Source: Nostoc sp. UHCC 0302 (GTDB lineage Bacteria > Cyanobacteriota > Cyanobacteriia > Cyanobacteriales > Nostocaceae). From it: a stretch of DNA of 64,000 bases. Below are positions 1 through 9,585 of the stretch, piece after piece (position 1 is the first letter of the stretch; every line of letters starts with the position of its first letter). The notes under the pieces are model-generated. The model searched no databases. It was given only the letters and a program-made list of their open reading frames with translations, and was not told the DNA's origin. A program made the position numbers and the translations under genes. The stretch covers positions 3,814,501-3,878,500 of the forward strand of contig NZ_CP151099.1 in the NCBI RefSeq assembly GCF_038096175.1, in the 5' to 3' direction.

Positions 1-299
1 AATGGTTAATCATAATTTGCCTCTGTTTGAGCCAAAATTTTATAGAAAGGTCGACTTCAGTAATTTTCCTGGGTTCCCACGCTCGTTGTAGCCATTGTTA
101 AAGGGTGAGTCTGTCACAATGGAGAGGAATTACAAGCGGTTTAAACCCCAGATCGTAACTTTGGGTAGAAGGTGGAGAATGCTAGCTGCTAGATTAAACT
201 GTTATCCCAGGTAATGCGCCAACAATAGTTTTCGGAATTTTTTAGTTGTTCTTTGTGTAGTTAATCAGTTATTTGCTGACTTTTTGGTAATCTTAACAA
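1..299. other. Non-coding stretch at the window edge
   Basis: No coding region is supported. The sequence is AT-rich just before the ABC ATPase start at 300 and probably holds its promoter and leader, but I cannot place a convincing -35/-10 pair. An upstream gene may end to the left of the window. Confidence 0.5.
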
Positions 300-974
300 A
301 TGCTCTATCTTAGAAATCTAATTTATCACCCTACAGCCTGCCCAACAGCGATTCTTAAATCAATCAATCTGGAATTAGCGCCCCAACAGATGGGTTTGAT
401 CATTGGCCCAAGTGGTTCTGGTAAAAGTACCTTACTAGAAATTTTATCTGGACTAGCCGAACCAACTGGTGGCGGAGTCTTCTGGCGAGAACAAGAACTG
501 ATTGCCGAACAGCTACAACAATTGGCTGGGTTAGTGTTTCAATTTCCAGAACGGCACTTTTGTGGCGGATCTATTTTAGAAGAATTGCGTTTAGGGCATC
601 CTGAGTTAGGATCAGAGCGAGTCAGACAAGCACTTAGTGAAGTGGGATTAGAGCATTTATCAATCTCCGCAGCACCTCATGCCTTAAGTGGTGGTCAGCA
701 GCGTCGCTTAGCCTTGGCGGTACAATTGATTCGCCAGCCCAATCTACTATTACTAGATGAACCCACAGCCGGATTGGATTGGTCAATGCGGCGACAACTA
801 GTAAATTTATTGGCGAAACTCAAACAAGATTGGACACTGCTGGTAGTGACACATGATGCTGGGGATATGTTAGCGATCGCAGACCGTTGCTGGACACTAA
901 ACCACGGTGAGCTAGAATCAGTTGATCCAGAGACACTAAGAGCCAAAGTCAAAGAACCTCTACCAGCAGCATGA
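300..974 (+). CDS. ABC transporter ATP-binding protein, ECF/CbiO-like
   Basis: A single nucleotide-binding domain of 224 residues. The order of motifs is Walker A GPSGSGKST near residue 37, a Q-loop region FQFPERHF, the ABC signature LSGGQQRR near residue 128 and Walker B LLLLDEPT near residue 147. The FPE after the Q-loop glutamine is typical of energy-coupling-factor (CbiO-like) ATPases for vitamins or metal ions. There is no permease or substrate protein next to it, so the substrate is unknown; such orphan ATPases are common in cyanobacteria, where partners lie elsewhere. It lies 118 bp upstream of rsmG on the same strand, separated by a heptamer repeat. The domain call is firm and the transport role is inferred. 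Confidence 0.85.
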   Translation: MLYLRNLIYHPTACPTAILKSINLELAPQQMGLIIGPSGSGKSTLLEILSGLAEPTGGGVFWREQELIAEQLQQLAGLVFQFPERHFCGGSILEELRLGHPELGSERVRQALSEVGLEHLSISAAPHALSGGQQRRLALAVQLIRQPNLLLLDEPTAGLDWSMRRQLVNLLAKLKQDWTLLVVTHDAGDMLAIADRCWTLNHGELESVDPETLRAKVKEPLPAA

Positions 975-1062
975 GGCGGGGCAGAGGGGCAAGGGAGCAG
1001 GGGGCAGGGGGCGGAGGAGAGAAGCAGAATAACTACTGGCAAATGCCCCCATGCCCAATAAC

Positions 1063-1104
1063 AAATGACAAATGACAAATGACAAATGACAAATGACAAA
1101 TGAC
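1063..1104. repeat. Heptanucleotide tandem repeat (STRR-like), six units of AAATGAC
   Basis: Six perfect copies of AAATGAC run head to tail. Each contains ATG, and because 7 is not a multiple of 3 successive ATGs fall in different frames. The fifth one (1093) is the proposed rsmG start. Short tandemly repeated heptamers are known from heterocystous cyanobacteria; two other heptamer tracts occur in this window near 27.25 kb and 58.69 kb. Confidence 0.9.
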
Positions 1105-1836
1105 AACTTACTGCCACAGATGGCAGAAATCTGGCAGCAGACTCTCAACTGGCAACCAACTGTCCAACAGCAGGAGCAATTTCAGCGGCTTTATGAATTA
1201 ATTTTGGAAGGCAACCTTCAACTGAATTTAACTCGCATAACCGACCCTTTAGAGTTTTGGGAAAAACATCTCTGGGATTCTCTGCGGGGAATTACCACAC
1301 AAATGCAATTTATACCCTCTCTACAAGCAGGTGCATCTGTGATTGATATTGGCACGGGTGCGGGTTTTCCAGGTATTCCGGTAGCACTGGCTGTACCGAA
1401 TTGCACAGTTACTCTTCTGGATTCTACTCGCAAGAAAATTACTTTTCTTGACAAAGTTTTGACAGAACTTACTCTGACTAATACCAAAACTCTTATTGGC
1501 AGAGCTGAAGAAATTGGTCAGCAACTCCAGCAACGACAAACCTATGATATTGCCTTAATCCGTGCTGTGGGGACAGCATCTGTCTGTGCAGAATATGCCT
1601 TACCATTACTCAAACAAAGTGGTTTAGCGATAATTTATCGTGGTAATTGGACAGAGAATGAAACAACAGCTTTAGAAAATGCTGTTAACCAACTGGGTGG
1701 CGTCATTGAATCAATAGAAGCATTTACCACACCCCTAAGTGAAAGCATTCGTCATTGCCTGTACTTGCGAAAAGTAGCACCCACATCAGCTAGCTTTCCT
1801 CGTACTGTTGGTTTACCCAGCCAAAAGCCACTCTAA
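1093..1836 (+). CDS. rsmG: 16S rRNA (guanine-N7)-methyltransferase RsmG
   Basis: RsmG methylates N7 of G527 in the 530 loop of 16S rRNA using S-adenosylmethionine. The 247-residue protein has the family's N-terminal helical part, with LNLTRITDPLEFWEKHLWDS near residues 40-57, and the SAM-binding loop VIDIGTGAGFPG near residue 83. The chosen start lies inside the heptamer repeat and there is no good ribosome-binding site. A second in-frame ATG at 1120 would give a protein nine residues shorter, and the leading residues MTNDNLLPQ are of uncertain value. The C-terminal tail (TVGLPSQKPL) is a common cyanobacterial extension. Function is confident; only the start is open. Confidence 0.93.
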   Translation: MTNDNLLPQMAEIWQQTLNWQPTVQQQEQFQRLYELILEGNLQLNLTRITDPLEFWEKHLWDSLRGITTQMQFIPSLQAGASVIDIGTGAGFPGIPVALAVPNCTVTLLDSTRKKITFLDKVLTELTLTNTKTLIGRAEEIGQQLQQRQTYDIALIRAVGTASVCAEYALPLLKQSGLAIIYRGNWTENETTALENAVNQLGGVIESIEAFTTPLSESIRHCLYLRKVAPTSASFPRTVGLPSQKPL

Positions 1837-2439
1837 CCCTCCTTCTGTCACTTTCTGGAGTAAGCAAGTAGTAAATAAACTAAACTATCCCGAAGCAGAA
1901 GAGGGTTTAAATTGATTCATTGCACTAAATTAAATGATTAAATTCCAGTAATAAATCGGAGTTGGGAAAAATATCTCGTCGGGGATAAGTCAACCAAAAT
2001 AATAAGAGCGGTTGGAGAATTAGAGGAAGATTATTTAAAGTATTCTTCCATCCATCTTCATGGATCAATTGTTTATGATTAGAAAAATTAACAGAACTAT
2101 TTTCTTTTACCTCTATTTCAATTTAACGAGATTGGTTTAAAGATAAACAACTCTTTATACTCTGCACAATATGCATCTATGATTGCAACTGTTGAGTGTG
2201 CATCTCTTGCCAATGCTTCAGGATTTGTAATTTGACCTCCATTGCTCTACTTACCTTGTAGAGTTTTATCTTTTGATTCTTTTATTCTTAATATCCGCAA
2301 AGTAACAGAAGAGGGATTTTCCAGGTAAATATAATGATACTGTATCTCTGATATAATTAATTTCCAGTGGTTTTACTGCGCTCAAAGTATCTTGAACTAA
2401 GTATAAACAGAATATACAGTTTCACTTGTTTAATACTTT
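1837..2439. other. Intergenic region without a recognised gene
   Basis: 603 AT-rich bases between rsmG and a small secreted protein. No frame gives a believable protein. A short open piece near 2010-2090 reads like coding sequence (VGELEEDYLKYSS) but has no start and stops quickly, so it may be a decayed gene. No RNA gene or terminator was recognised. Confidence 0.45.
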
Positions 2440-2865
2440 ATGTTTATGAAGAGCTTTGGTAGCGTAGTAGCAGTGTTTGCATTTTCGTTTAGCGGTACAG
2501 CGATAGCTGAGACGATGAATAACTTTATTTATGTTCAAGTAGGAGCGGATACCAGCGGAAATCCGATTGCACTTGATTTATCATCTATTAAAGGAACCGA
2601 GTATAACCTCTTACACAAACATGGCGGCGACACATTACAAACAACTCTTCATGCTTCCTGTGGTGAAGGTAGGTTATTTTCAACAAGAGTTTCTCTTTAC
2701 ACGTTAACTGGGCAATTAACTAGTGATGATAAAACAGTACGGGAGATTTTTCCTAAACCTGGAACTGCTGAACATGATGCTATGGAGATTGTTTGCCAAG
2801 GAGCAGGTATAAACCCTAATTACTTAAGTCAAGACCCAGGATCTAAGTCAATTCTAAATCATTAA
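2440..2865 (+). CDS. Small secreted hypothetical protein
   Basis: I do not recognise the family. The 141 residues begin with a clear signal peptide (hydrophobic core VVAVFAFSFSGTAIA, probable cleavage after AIA near residue 23), so the mature part of about 118 residues should be in the periplasm or outside. It has two cysteines, in ASCGEG and IVCQGA, which could form a disulphide. The second ATG at 2446 is an equally good start. It converges on trpC and shares a bidirectional terminator with it. It resembles small cyanobacterial exported proteins that carry surface-adhesin-like folds, but that is a guess. Confidence 0.7.
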   Translation: MFMKSFGSVVAVFAFSFSGTAIAETMNNFIYVQVGADTSGNPIALDLSSIKGTEYNLLHKHGGDTLQTTLHASCGEGRLFSTRVSLYTLTGQLTSDDKTVREIFPKPGTAEHDAMEIVCQGAGINPNYLSQDPGSKSILNH

Positions 2866-2970
2866 GTGTATATACTAAGTGAAGAAAGAGAAAATTATCT
2901 CTAAGGGATAGTACCAGAATAATAGAATATTTGAATTACAAACATTTGTACTAACTCAAGAAAAATCTAA

Positions 2971-3008
2971 AAATTCCCCTAGCAAAAGCCAGGGGAATTT
3001 TTGTTTTT
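2971..3008. terminator. Bidirectional intrinsic terminator
   Basis: Perfect 10-bp inverted repeat AAATTCCCCT (2971-2980) and AGGGGAATTT (2991-3000) with a 10-base loop. T-rich sequence follows on the plus strand, and A-rich sequence precedes it, which serves the minus strand. It lies between two convergent genes, the secreted protein and trpC, so it can end both transcripts. Confidence 0.85.
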
Positions 3009-3050
3009 GAGTTTTTTATTTTAAAAAGCACACTTACCATGTAAGCGTTG

Positions 3051-3932
3051 CTATCTTCCCTTGACTCCTTTTTTTAAGTGGTCGTGAGTGGATGAATCAA
3101 GCCTGAGTAAACTACGCATAGCTAGCTCTAAATCCTCTTCTTTAACTAAGGACTCTCCCATTAGAACTGCATGTGTACCAACCTCAGCGACAAGAGATAA
3201 ATCAGCAGGTGTATACAATCCACATTCACTGACAACGAGAATACCTAAGCTTTGCAGTTGCGATCGCCTAGCTGTAAGTAGTTCCTGAGTAGTGCTAATA
3301 TCAATACTAAAATCTTCTAAACTGCGGTTATTAATTCCTATTAAACGTATGTCGTCAAATTTTAGCACTCGATCCAGTTCAGCTAAACTATGAACTTCTA
3401 TTAAAGCATTCATCCCCAAGTAGTGGATAACTCGCAAAAAGTTTTGGAGTTCTCGATCTGAAAGTATTGCTGCTATCAAAAGTACCGCATCTGCACCAGC
3501 CGCGCGTGCTAAATAAATTTGGCAGGGGTCTAAAATGAAGTCTTTGCACAGTAAAGGCAATGGTATGCGGTAGCGAATAGCACGCAGATGATCAAAACCG
3601 CCTTGGAAAAACTTTTTGTCGGTGACAACCGAGATACAAGTTGCGCCACCTCGTTCATAGGCTTTGGCGATCGCTATTGGCTCAAAGTCTGCTTTGATAA
3701 GTCCATGAGTTAGAGAGGCTTTCTTCACCTCTGCAATGATGCACGGTCGGTAAGGACTTTGTTGCAAAGCAGTTAAAAAATCGCGCACGGTTGGAGCAGC
3801 AGTTAACTGGCGTTGCAAAGAAGCAAAAGACATCTCTTGCTGGATTTGGGCAACTTCATACTTTTTGTGCCACACTATCTCTCTGATAATGGGTTGCAAA
3901 CGACTATTAGGAGTAGTGGCTGAGTAAGTCAT
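3051..3932 (-). CDS. trpC: Indole-3-glycerol phosphate synthase
   Basis: Catalyses ring closure of CdRP to indole-3-glycerol phosphate in tryptophan synthesis. The TIM-barrel motifs are present in order: AEVKKASLTHG near residue 67, LLCKDFILDP near 126, AGADAVLLIAAIL near 145, GINNRSLEDFSID near 198, VSECGLYTPADL near 233 and LMGESLV near 257. At 293 residues the length is normal for cyanobacteria. It lies downstream of a HetP-family gene and a fused trpE(G) on the same strand. Nostoc-type genomes often have more than one trpC, so this may be a second copy tied to specialised indole metabolism; no scytonemin genes are seen here. The 384-bp gap upstream argues against a tight operon. Confidence 0.93.
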   Translation of the reverse strand: MTYSATTPNSRLQPIIREIVWHKKYEVAQIQQEMSFASLQRQLTAAPTVRDFLTALQQSPYRPCIIAEVKKASLTHGLIKADFEPIAIAKAYERGGATCISVVTDKKFFQGGFDHLRAIRYRIPLPLLCKDFILDPCQIYLARAAGADAVLLIAAILSDRELQNFLRVIHYLGMNALIEVHSLAELDRVLKFDDIRLIGINNRSLEDFSIDISTTQELLTARRSQLQSLGILVVSECGLYTPADLSLVAEVGTHAVLMGESLVKEEDLELAMRSLLRLDSSTHDHLKKGVKGR

Positions 3933-4316
3933 AAGCTGCTAAAGATGGAGAGATGGGATGACAAAAAGAGGAGCGGGGGAGTGAAAGAGTCAGAGAGTGG
4001 GGGAAAAGAAATAACTACTGTCTTCTGAATTCTGAAATCTGCTGTAATTACAGCGAGTTTCAAGGAAGGTGAAGTACACAAACTAGGTCTCAAAGCCAGG
4101 GATAAAGACAGTTTTACTTCGGAATTTTGCTGTATTCTTATACCGTTTCTCTAAAATATGACCACAAATTAAATCAGGCTTATAATTGCGCTTAAGCGCT
4201 ACTACGTAACTTGCTTCCACGTTCCGCAGCGTAGTGGTACGATGTATTTCTTTCCTACAAGAGAATTAGTATTAGTCTCCCCCTTCCCTATTCTTCTTTC
4301 TTCATGTTTTGTGTAT
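3933..4316. other. Intergenic region between trpC and the HetP-family gene
   Basis: 384 bases with purine-rich low-complexity sequence near 3960-4010 and remnants of the dispersed GAATTCTG / CTGCTGTAATTACAGC repeat near 4027-4055. No gene seen. It may contain the trpC promoter. Confidence 0.4.
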
Positions 4317-4604
4317 TCAGAGCTGAATCCAGGTTGATTTCAGGTTAAACGCTTCTACAGTCTCATTATCAGTTTGATTTGGCTTTGAGTTTGCAACCAA
4401 ACAGTTGTTTTTAAGCAATCGGATATAAGTGCGGTAGGGTATGTAATCTATCGGGTTGTAGCCAGCAAATCGCAGGATTAAAACACAAGCCCAGGAATAC
4501 TTACCGACGATAATTGCTTTGATAATTTGCTCAATTTGTTCGGTATTGATTTTGCTACCTGTTTGTGATTGATAACCAGTAATGTTTTGAGTCATAATAT
4601 GCAC
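4317..4604 (-). CDS. HetP-family heterocyst commitment protein
   Basis: The 95-residue protein contains the conserved core of the HetP family, roughly residues 25-66, with the stretches [18 protein letters not shown] and [13 protein letters not shown]. HetP and its paralogues control commitment to, and timing of, heterocyst differentiation in Anabaena; their biochemical activity is not known. An in-frame ATG four codons in is an alternative start. The C-terminal 30 residues are not recognisably conserved. It sits between trpE(G), 78 bp upstream, and trpC, all on the same strand, an unusual place for a developmental gene. Its presence supports a heterocyst-forming host. Assignment is from recall of the family motif. 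Confidence 0.82.
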   Translation of the reverse strand: MHIMTQNITGYQSQTGSKINTEQIEQIIKAIIVGKYSWACVLILRFAGYNPIDYIPYRTYIRLLKNNCLVANSKPNQTDNETVEAFNLKSTWIQL

Positions 4605-4682
4605 CCTTTTGTGTAAATTAAAACTGGTCTATGCTTGGCAAGGTTTCTACTTTCTTTCCCGAATTGAGTATAGCCAAGTGTC

Positions 4683-6899
4683 TTAAAAACCTGCGAATGA
4701 CTCTACCTTTTGCGTGTATGTTTGTATGACATTCCGAATGATTTTTAGACCGACGTCACCTGATAAGGTCATAATTGATTCTGGATGAAACTGAACGGCA
4801 GCAATCGGAAGTGTCTGATGTTCAACCGCCATAATCACATCGTCTTCCGAAATTGCGGTCACTTTGAGTTTTTTGGGCAAGCGTTGCCGTAGGGCAAACA
4901 ATGAATGGTATCTACCTACTGCAAAGGATTCTGGTAAACCTTGGAATAGAACAGAATCTGAAGCTGTGACAAAAATTCGTGAGGATTTTCCATGCTGAGG
5001 ATAGCTGAGAATTCCTAGTTCTCCGCCAAATGCTTCAACAATGCCTTGTAATCCTAAACAAACTCCAAACAGGGGAATTTGGCGGCTAATACAAGCTGTT
5101 ACTGTTTCTTTGATGTGAAAGTCACTAGGTCTACCAGGGCCTGGAGACAACACCACTAGGTCAGGAGATTCTGTGTCAAATAGAGATTCTGGGAAACCAT
5201 GACGTAGTGTTGTGACACTTGCACCAGTAGAACGGATGTAATTAGCTAATGTATGAACAAATGAGTCTTCATAGTCAATTAGTAAGATACGCTTACTTTG
5301 AGCAACATTGAGGATCGCTCGACTCTGCGGTGTTTGAATGTTATTACCAATTTTTTCGCCTGTTTGTTTGGCACGACGAATCGTCTCAAATAAAGCAGCT
5401 GCCTTGGTAATTGTTTCTTGTTCTTCTACTGCTGCTACGGAGTCGTACAGTAGGGTTGCACCAACTCGCACTTCAGCAATGGAATCTTTTAATCGGATTG
5501 TTCGCAGAATTAATCCAGTATTTAAACTGCCATTAAAATTTAAATAGCCAACAGCTCCACCATACCAACGTCGAGCGGTACGTTCATGCTGTTCGATAAA
5601 CTGGATTGCTGCTCTTTTCGGTGCGCCAGTTACTGTGACTGCCCAAGTATGGCTCAAAAATGCATCTAAAGCATCAAATTCCGGTCTGAGTAAGCCCTCT
5701 ACATGGTCTACTGTATGGATTAGATGACTGTATAATTCGATTTGCCGACGACCAATGACTCGTACTGAACCTGGCTCACAGATTCGGGACTTGTCATTTC
5801 GATCTACGTCAGTACACATCGTCAACTCAGCTTCATCTTTGTGTGAATTGAGTAAATGACGAATTTGAGCGGCATCGTCTAAAGCATCCTCTCCACGGCT
5901 AATAGTGCCACTAATTGGACAGGTTTCTACACGCTTACCTTCAACGCGCACAAACATTTCTGGTGATGCGCCAATCAGATACTCTCCACCAAGATTGAAC
6001 ATAAACCCGTAAGGGCTGGGATTGATTTGCTTTAAAGTTTGGAATAGCTGACTAGGCGGTTGTTCACAGGCTGTAAAAAAGTTTTGGCTGGGAACTACTT
6101 CAAATAAATCACCCCGACGGAAGTAATCGAGTGCTTTTTCTACTAGGTTTGCATATTCTCCTTTCTGATGATCAGCAGTTTGGGTCGGCAGAAGACGCTC
6201 ACCGCCATAATCTGTAGACTGACCTATTCGTGGAAGATTCTCGGTGCTACCATCTGCTGTTTCAAATTCATACTTGAGACGAAATGCTTGTTGCTGATAA
6301 TAATCCACTAATACCAGTTCATCAGGCAGATAAAGTACCATATCCTGCTGATCTGCACTTCGCGATATCTGCTTGGGGATTGGCTCAAACTGAAATACTA
6401 AATCGTAACCAAATGCACCGTACAGCCCTAAATGCTCATCTTGATCGCTAGAGAATACATGGAGAATATTGCGGATGACTGTAAATACTGAAGGTTGTTT
6501 ACTGCGCTCTTCTTCTGCAAAGAACTGTTTTGCAGTGTTGACAAAACCTGTGATCTTATCGATGTCTAAAGTGATTTCTTGGAGTTGTGGGTGAGCAGAT
6601 AAATGCTCGAAAAGTATTGGTAAAAGTAACCGCCCACGCTCATTAAGAGAAGATAATTTAAAAGAATTTTCCCTGCTTGTCAACTCCAATGGTGGATTAA
6701 TAAATCCAATTGCCCATCTTTTATAACGCCCTGGATATTCGTAACTACTAGTTAGCAAGCCTCCACGTTGATAGTTCAGGTGGAAGAGAATTTCTTCTAG
6801 AGCATTGTCTGCTTTGACTTCAGTGAGAGAGCGAGATACACGAATACCACCAAGGGTTATGTAAGAATGGGAATCACTATTCATAAGACATTTTTTCAC
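4683..6899 (-). CDS. trpE: Anthranilate synthase, fused TrpE-TrpG
   Basis: One 738-residue chain carries both subunits. Residues up to about 510 are the chorismate-binding component, with LTMCTDVDRNDKSRIC, the HLIHTVDHVEG region and TVTGAPKRAA. From about 540 follows the class I glutamine amidotransferase with the nucleophile in GVCLGLQG and the catalytic FHPES. The enzyme makes anthranilate from chorismate and glutamine. Such TrpE(G) fusions are known from rhizobia, Azospirillum and some Nostocales, whereas most cyanobacteria also have separate trpE and trpG. ATG at 6884 (MNSDSHS) is an alternative start. No run of Trp codons, as in rhizobial trpL, was found in the leader. The gene precedes the hetP-like gene and trpC. 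Confidence 0.93.
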   Translation of the reverse strand: MKKCLMNSDSHSYITLGGIRVSRSLTEVKADNALEEILFHLNYQRGGLLTSSYEYPGRYKRWAIGFINPPLELTSRENSFKLSSLNERGRLLLPILFEHLSAHPQLQEITLDIDKITGFVNTAKQFFAEEERSKQPSVFTVIRNILHVFSSDQDEHLGLYGAFGYDLVFQFEPIPKQISRSADQQDMVLYLPDELVLVDYYQQQAFRLKYEFETADGSTENLPRIGQSTDYGGERLLPTQTADHQKGEYANLVEKALDYFRRGDLFEVVPSQNFFTACEQPPSQLFQTLKQINPSPYGFMFNLGGEYLIGASPEMFVRVEGKRVETCPISGTISRGEDALDDAAQIRHLLNSHKDEAELTMCTDVDRNDKSRICEPGSVRVIGRRQIELYSHLIHTVDHVEGLLRPEFDALDAFLSHTWAVTVTGAPKRAAIQFIEQHERTARRWYGGAVGYLNFNGSLNTGLILRTIRLKDSIAEVRVGATLLYDSVAAVEEQETITKAAALFETIRRAKQTGEKIGNNIQTPQSRAILNVAQSKRILLIDYEDSFVHTLANYIRSTGASVTTLRHGFPESLFDTESPDLVVLSPGPGRPSDFHIKETVTACISRQIPLFGVCLGLQGIVEAFGGELGILSYPQHGKSSRIFVTASDSVLFQGLPESFAVGRYHSLFALRQRLPKKLKVTAISEDDVIMAVEHQTLPIAAVQFHPESIMTLSGDVGLKIIRNVIQTYTQKVESFAGF

Positions 6900-8555
6900 A
6901 ATGCTGGGAGGGAGTAGAACGCGATCGCTTGAGGTTCAAGTCAGTTTCACTACCCGAAAATGCAAAGCTTGAGGCGACAGTACAAGTTAAAAAGTATATA
7001 AAACTCCTTAGCTAAACATCTACTTATACATCGATAAAATTAAGAATTATTGCAAATTGATATTTTAAGTAGGGGCGGGTTAAACCAGCTAATAAGTAAC
7101 TAGTTGAACCCGCTCTGACAGATAAACCGTATTGCAGAAGCTGCTTCTTGACTAAGCTTACTCAATTTCTGCAACAGATATATAAACGATCTTTTGATAG
7201 ATATGTCTGTTTTTTCGTTCTTCAATATGTATTTGTTTTTCTGATTGGTAGACTAACTTTTACCTGGTAATTTGGATATACCTATCATCGAGTTACAACT
7301 TTTAATGCAACTTGCTTTGTAAAATTTGTTAGTGATCGCGCTTTTCTGACATTAAAACTTATAACAGTTATATTCCAATGGTAGTAAACTACTACGTCAA
7401 CCATAAAACAAAGATTTGAGTTAGTTACATAGGATAAAGATACAGAAACATTTGTAATTAATGATGTTTTATTTAACTAGTGTATTTTCTTGTTTTCTTA
7501 TGCCTGGAATACACAATTGTTTAAATTAACAAATCTAGCTAATTAATAAGTACTAGTTATACATGAGAATTAATCTATTAATATTACTGAAGAATTAATC
7601 ATGGATTCTCGGTAACAAAATGGATGAAGCGAAAATAGTAGCAAGGTTAGAAAAACAACATTTTTTCATCAAAGTCGAGTAAAACGATAGCAGTAAAGGT
7701 GATTGTTGGCGGTCTTTGTATTCTGACTCAAGGCTGTTTAAGTGAACTTGTTTGTATAAAAAGATACATGATTTTTGACTTTGACTATTACTTTTGATAT
7801 AGGTTCAAACCTTATACACTTGGTGAGTGCAGAATAATGTATTCCTTATGAAGGATGACACGACATCTTAATATGTTGTTAGATCCCTAAGAGAGCAAAT
7901 TAAGAAAAGTTAAATTAAACAGTAATAAAATTGCCCATTTTAGCTAAAACTCATAGTGTGAAAACATCTAAATTCAAGATGTGCTTTAGTTGGATACCAA
8001 TTACAAATAACTGCTATAAGTCAGTCAAAGACGAAATTACTAGACGTCAACTATTTTATTTAGATTTAAATTTATAAAAATAAAATCATGTAAATATTAA
8101 TTTGACTAAGTAGCTTAAAAGTTGTTTGAATTGACAAGTAGCAATAAAGAAGTATGTGTTGATCAGAAATATAAGCAGTAGTTAAATAAATATTACATAC
8201 TCGCTTGTTTGAGGCTTCCTTCATGGTTCTCAAACGACTATTTCGATTACGTTAATTTATAAAAAACAATAAAAATGTTTTTATGCTAAATTAAAGAATA
8301 ACTTAACTATATTATTGGTAAAATCAAATTTACTAACACAAATTTTAATTGACTTTTTGATCAGTTGATACAGTAATGGAAAGTGAAATTTGCATAAGCA
8401 ATACGTTTACTGTCATACTGCTATCAGTGAAATAAAAATTCAGCAGTTGTGAGTGCGGAGTTATTAGTTAATAACTATGTTAAACTCAACACTCATCGGT
8501 TTTGTAAAGAGTATTCGGCACAGAGTTTGGTAATTATTCCCTGCCAAAAATCCTA
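6900..8555. other. Long AT-rich non-coding region
   Basis: 1,656 bases without a supportable gene between the divergent trpE(G) and a response regulator. It holds an inverted repeat at 7075-7113, a GTTTGAG/CTCAAAC hairpin at 8207-8235, and a short open stretch near 7690-7770 whose translation looks like a lipoprotein signal (GGLCILTQGC) but lacks a start codon. This may be regulatory sequence, a non-coding RNA or decayed genes. Confidence 0.5.
7075..7113 (-). promoter_or_regulatory. Inverted repeat in the trpE(G) leader region
   Basis: GCGGGTT (7075-7081) pairs with AACCCGC (7107-7113), and several bases inside continue the pairing with mismatches, giving a long imperfect hairpin about 175 bp before the trpE(G) start. 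No T run follows on the minus strand, so a simple terminator is unlikely. It could be an operator or leader structure; function is unproven. Confidence 0.35.
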
Positions 8556-9458
8556 GTGATGGAAATAATGATGCACGAATCATCGAAAACAATCTTGGTA
8601 ATTGAAGATGAAGCTGATTACCGCAATCTCTTCTTAGACGTTCTTGAGGATAAAGGTTTTGACACAATAGGTGCTGAAAATGGTATTGCTGGTATTAAGC
8701 AAGCACAAAAGCATTTACCCGACTTAGTGATTTGCGATATTCAAATGCCAGATATGGATGGTTACAGTGTTTTGAGTACACTCCGCGAAGATCCTGCCAC
8801 AGCCATTATTCCTTTCATTTTTCTGACTGGCAGTAATCATCAAGCAGCTCTACGCAAAGGTATGGAGTTGGGAGCAGATGACTATCTTACCAAGCCTTCT
8901 ACTATAGAAGATTTGCTCAGAGCGATCGCTGTCCGATTAGAAAAGCAAGCCTCTCTTAAGTCGTGGTACAGCAATAACTCAGAGCAAATACCCAAACCAC
9001 TACCCTCATCAGTAAGTTCTGAGTCAATCTTTCCATCAATTCCTCAACTACAAGCGGTTTTCGATTTTATTGAAGCTAACTATCGCCAAGGAATTACTTT
9101 GTCTGATGTGGCTGTTGCAGTTGGTTATTCGCCTGCTTACTTGACCAACCGAGTGGCAAAACAAACAGGAGAGACTGTGAACACTTGGATTGTTAAGCGT
9201 CGCATGGCAGCAGCACGCCCTTTACTTAAAGATACTAACCAGACAATAGACCAGATTGCTACTGCCCTGGGCTATCAAAATGCATCTCATTTCTCTCGCC
9301 AGTTTCGTCAACACCACGGGTTATCACCCAAAATATGGAGAAAAAAGCATCAACCTCTTCAGAATTCCAGAAGCACAAAGCTACGATTTCTCAATAACCC
9401 TAATTCTTTGGGCAATTTTGTATCTTTAGGTTGTGGATTAAAAGCAGCTAGTTTGTAG
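8556..9458 (+). CDS. Response regulator with AraC-type DNA-binding domain
   Basis: An N-terminal receiver domain (residues about 10-130) has the acidic pair in IEDEAD, the phospho-acceptor aspartate in CDIQMPDMDG, FLTG and the conserved lysine in LTKPS. After a linker, residues about 170-265 form a two-helix-turn-helix AraC/XylS domain, ending in the typical IATALGYQNASHFSRQF signature. It is a two-component transcription regulator of unknown targets. Several ATGs cluster at the start (8556, 8559, 8568, 8571). The last 40 residues are not conserved. No histidine kinase is adjacent. The long AT-rich upstream region may carry its control sites. Confidence 0.88.
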   Translation: MMEIMMHESSKTILVIEDEADYRNLFLDVLEDKGFDTIGAENGIAGIKQAQKHLPDLVICDIQMPDMDGYSVLSTLREDPATAIIPFIFLTGSNHQAALRKGMELGADDYLTKPSTIEDLLRAIAVRLEKQASLKSWYSNNSEQIPKPLPSSVSSESIFPSIPQLQAVFDFIEANYRQGITLSDVAVAVGYSPAYLTNRVAKQTGETVNTWIVKRRMAAARPLLKDTNQTIDQIATALGYQNASHFSRQFRQHHGLSPKIWRKKHQPLQNSRSTKLRFLNNPNSLGNFVSLGCGLKAASL

Positions 9459-9585
9459 GGTTGAGGCTGACAGGGGAAGAGGTGACATGGAGAGTACTTA
9501 TTGGCTTTGTCTCCCTTCCTCCATTTCGTATTACTCACGAGTGGTTTAGCTTAGTGTCTCAGTGTCTTGGTAGTTAATTAAATTG

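Noticed and set aside
3051-6899. Part of a scytonemin gene cluster
   Set aside because: trpC and trpE occur in such clusters, but no scyA-F, tyrosinase, aro or trpABD genes are adjacent here.
6900-7500. Rhizobial-type trpL leader peptide and attenuator before trpE(G)
   Set aside because: No short frame with consecutive Trp codons is present on the minus strand, and the hairpin at 7075-7113 lacks a T run.
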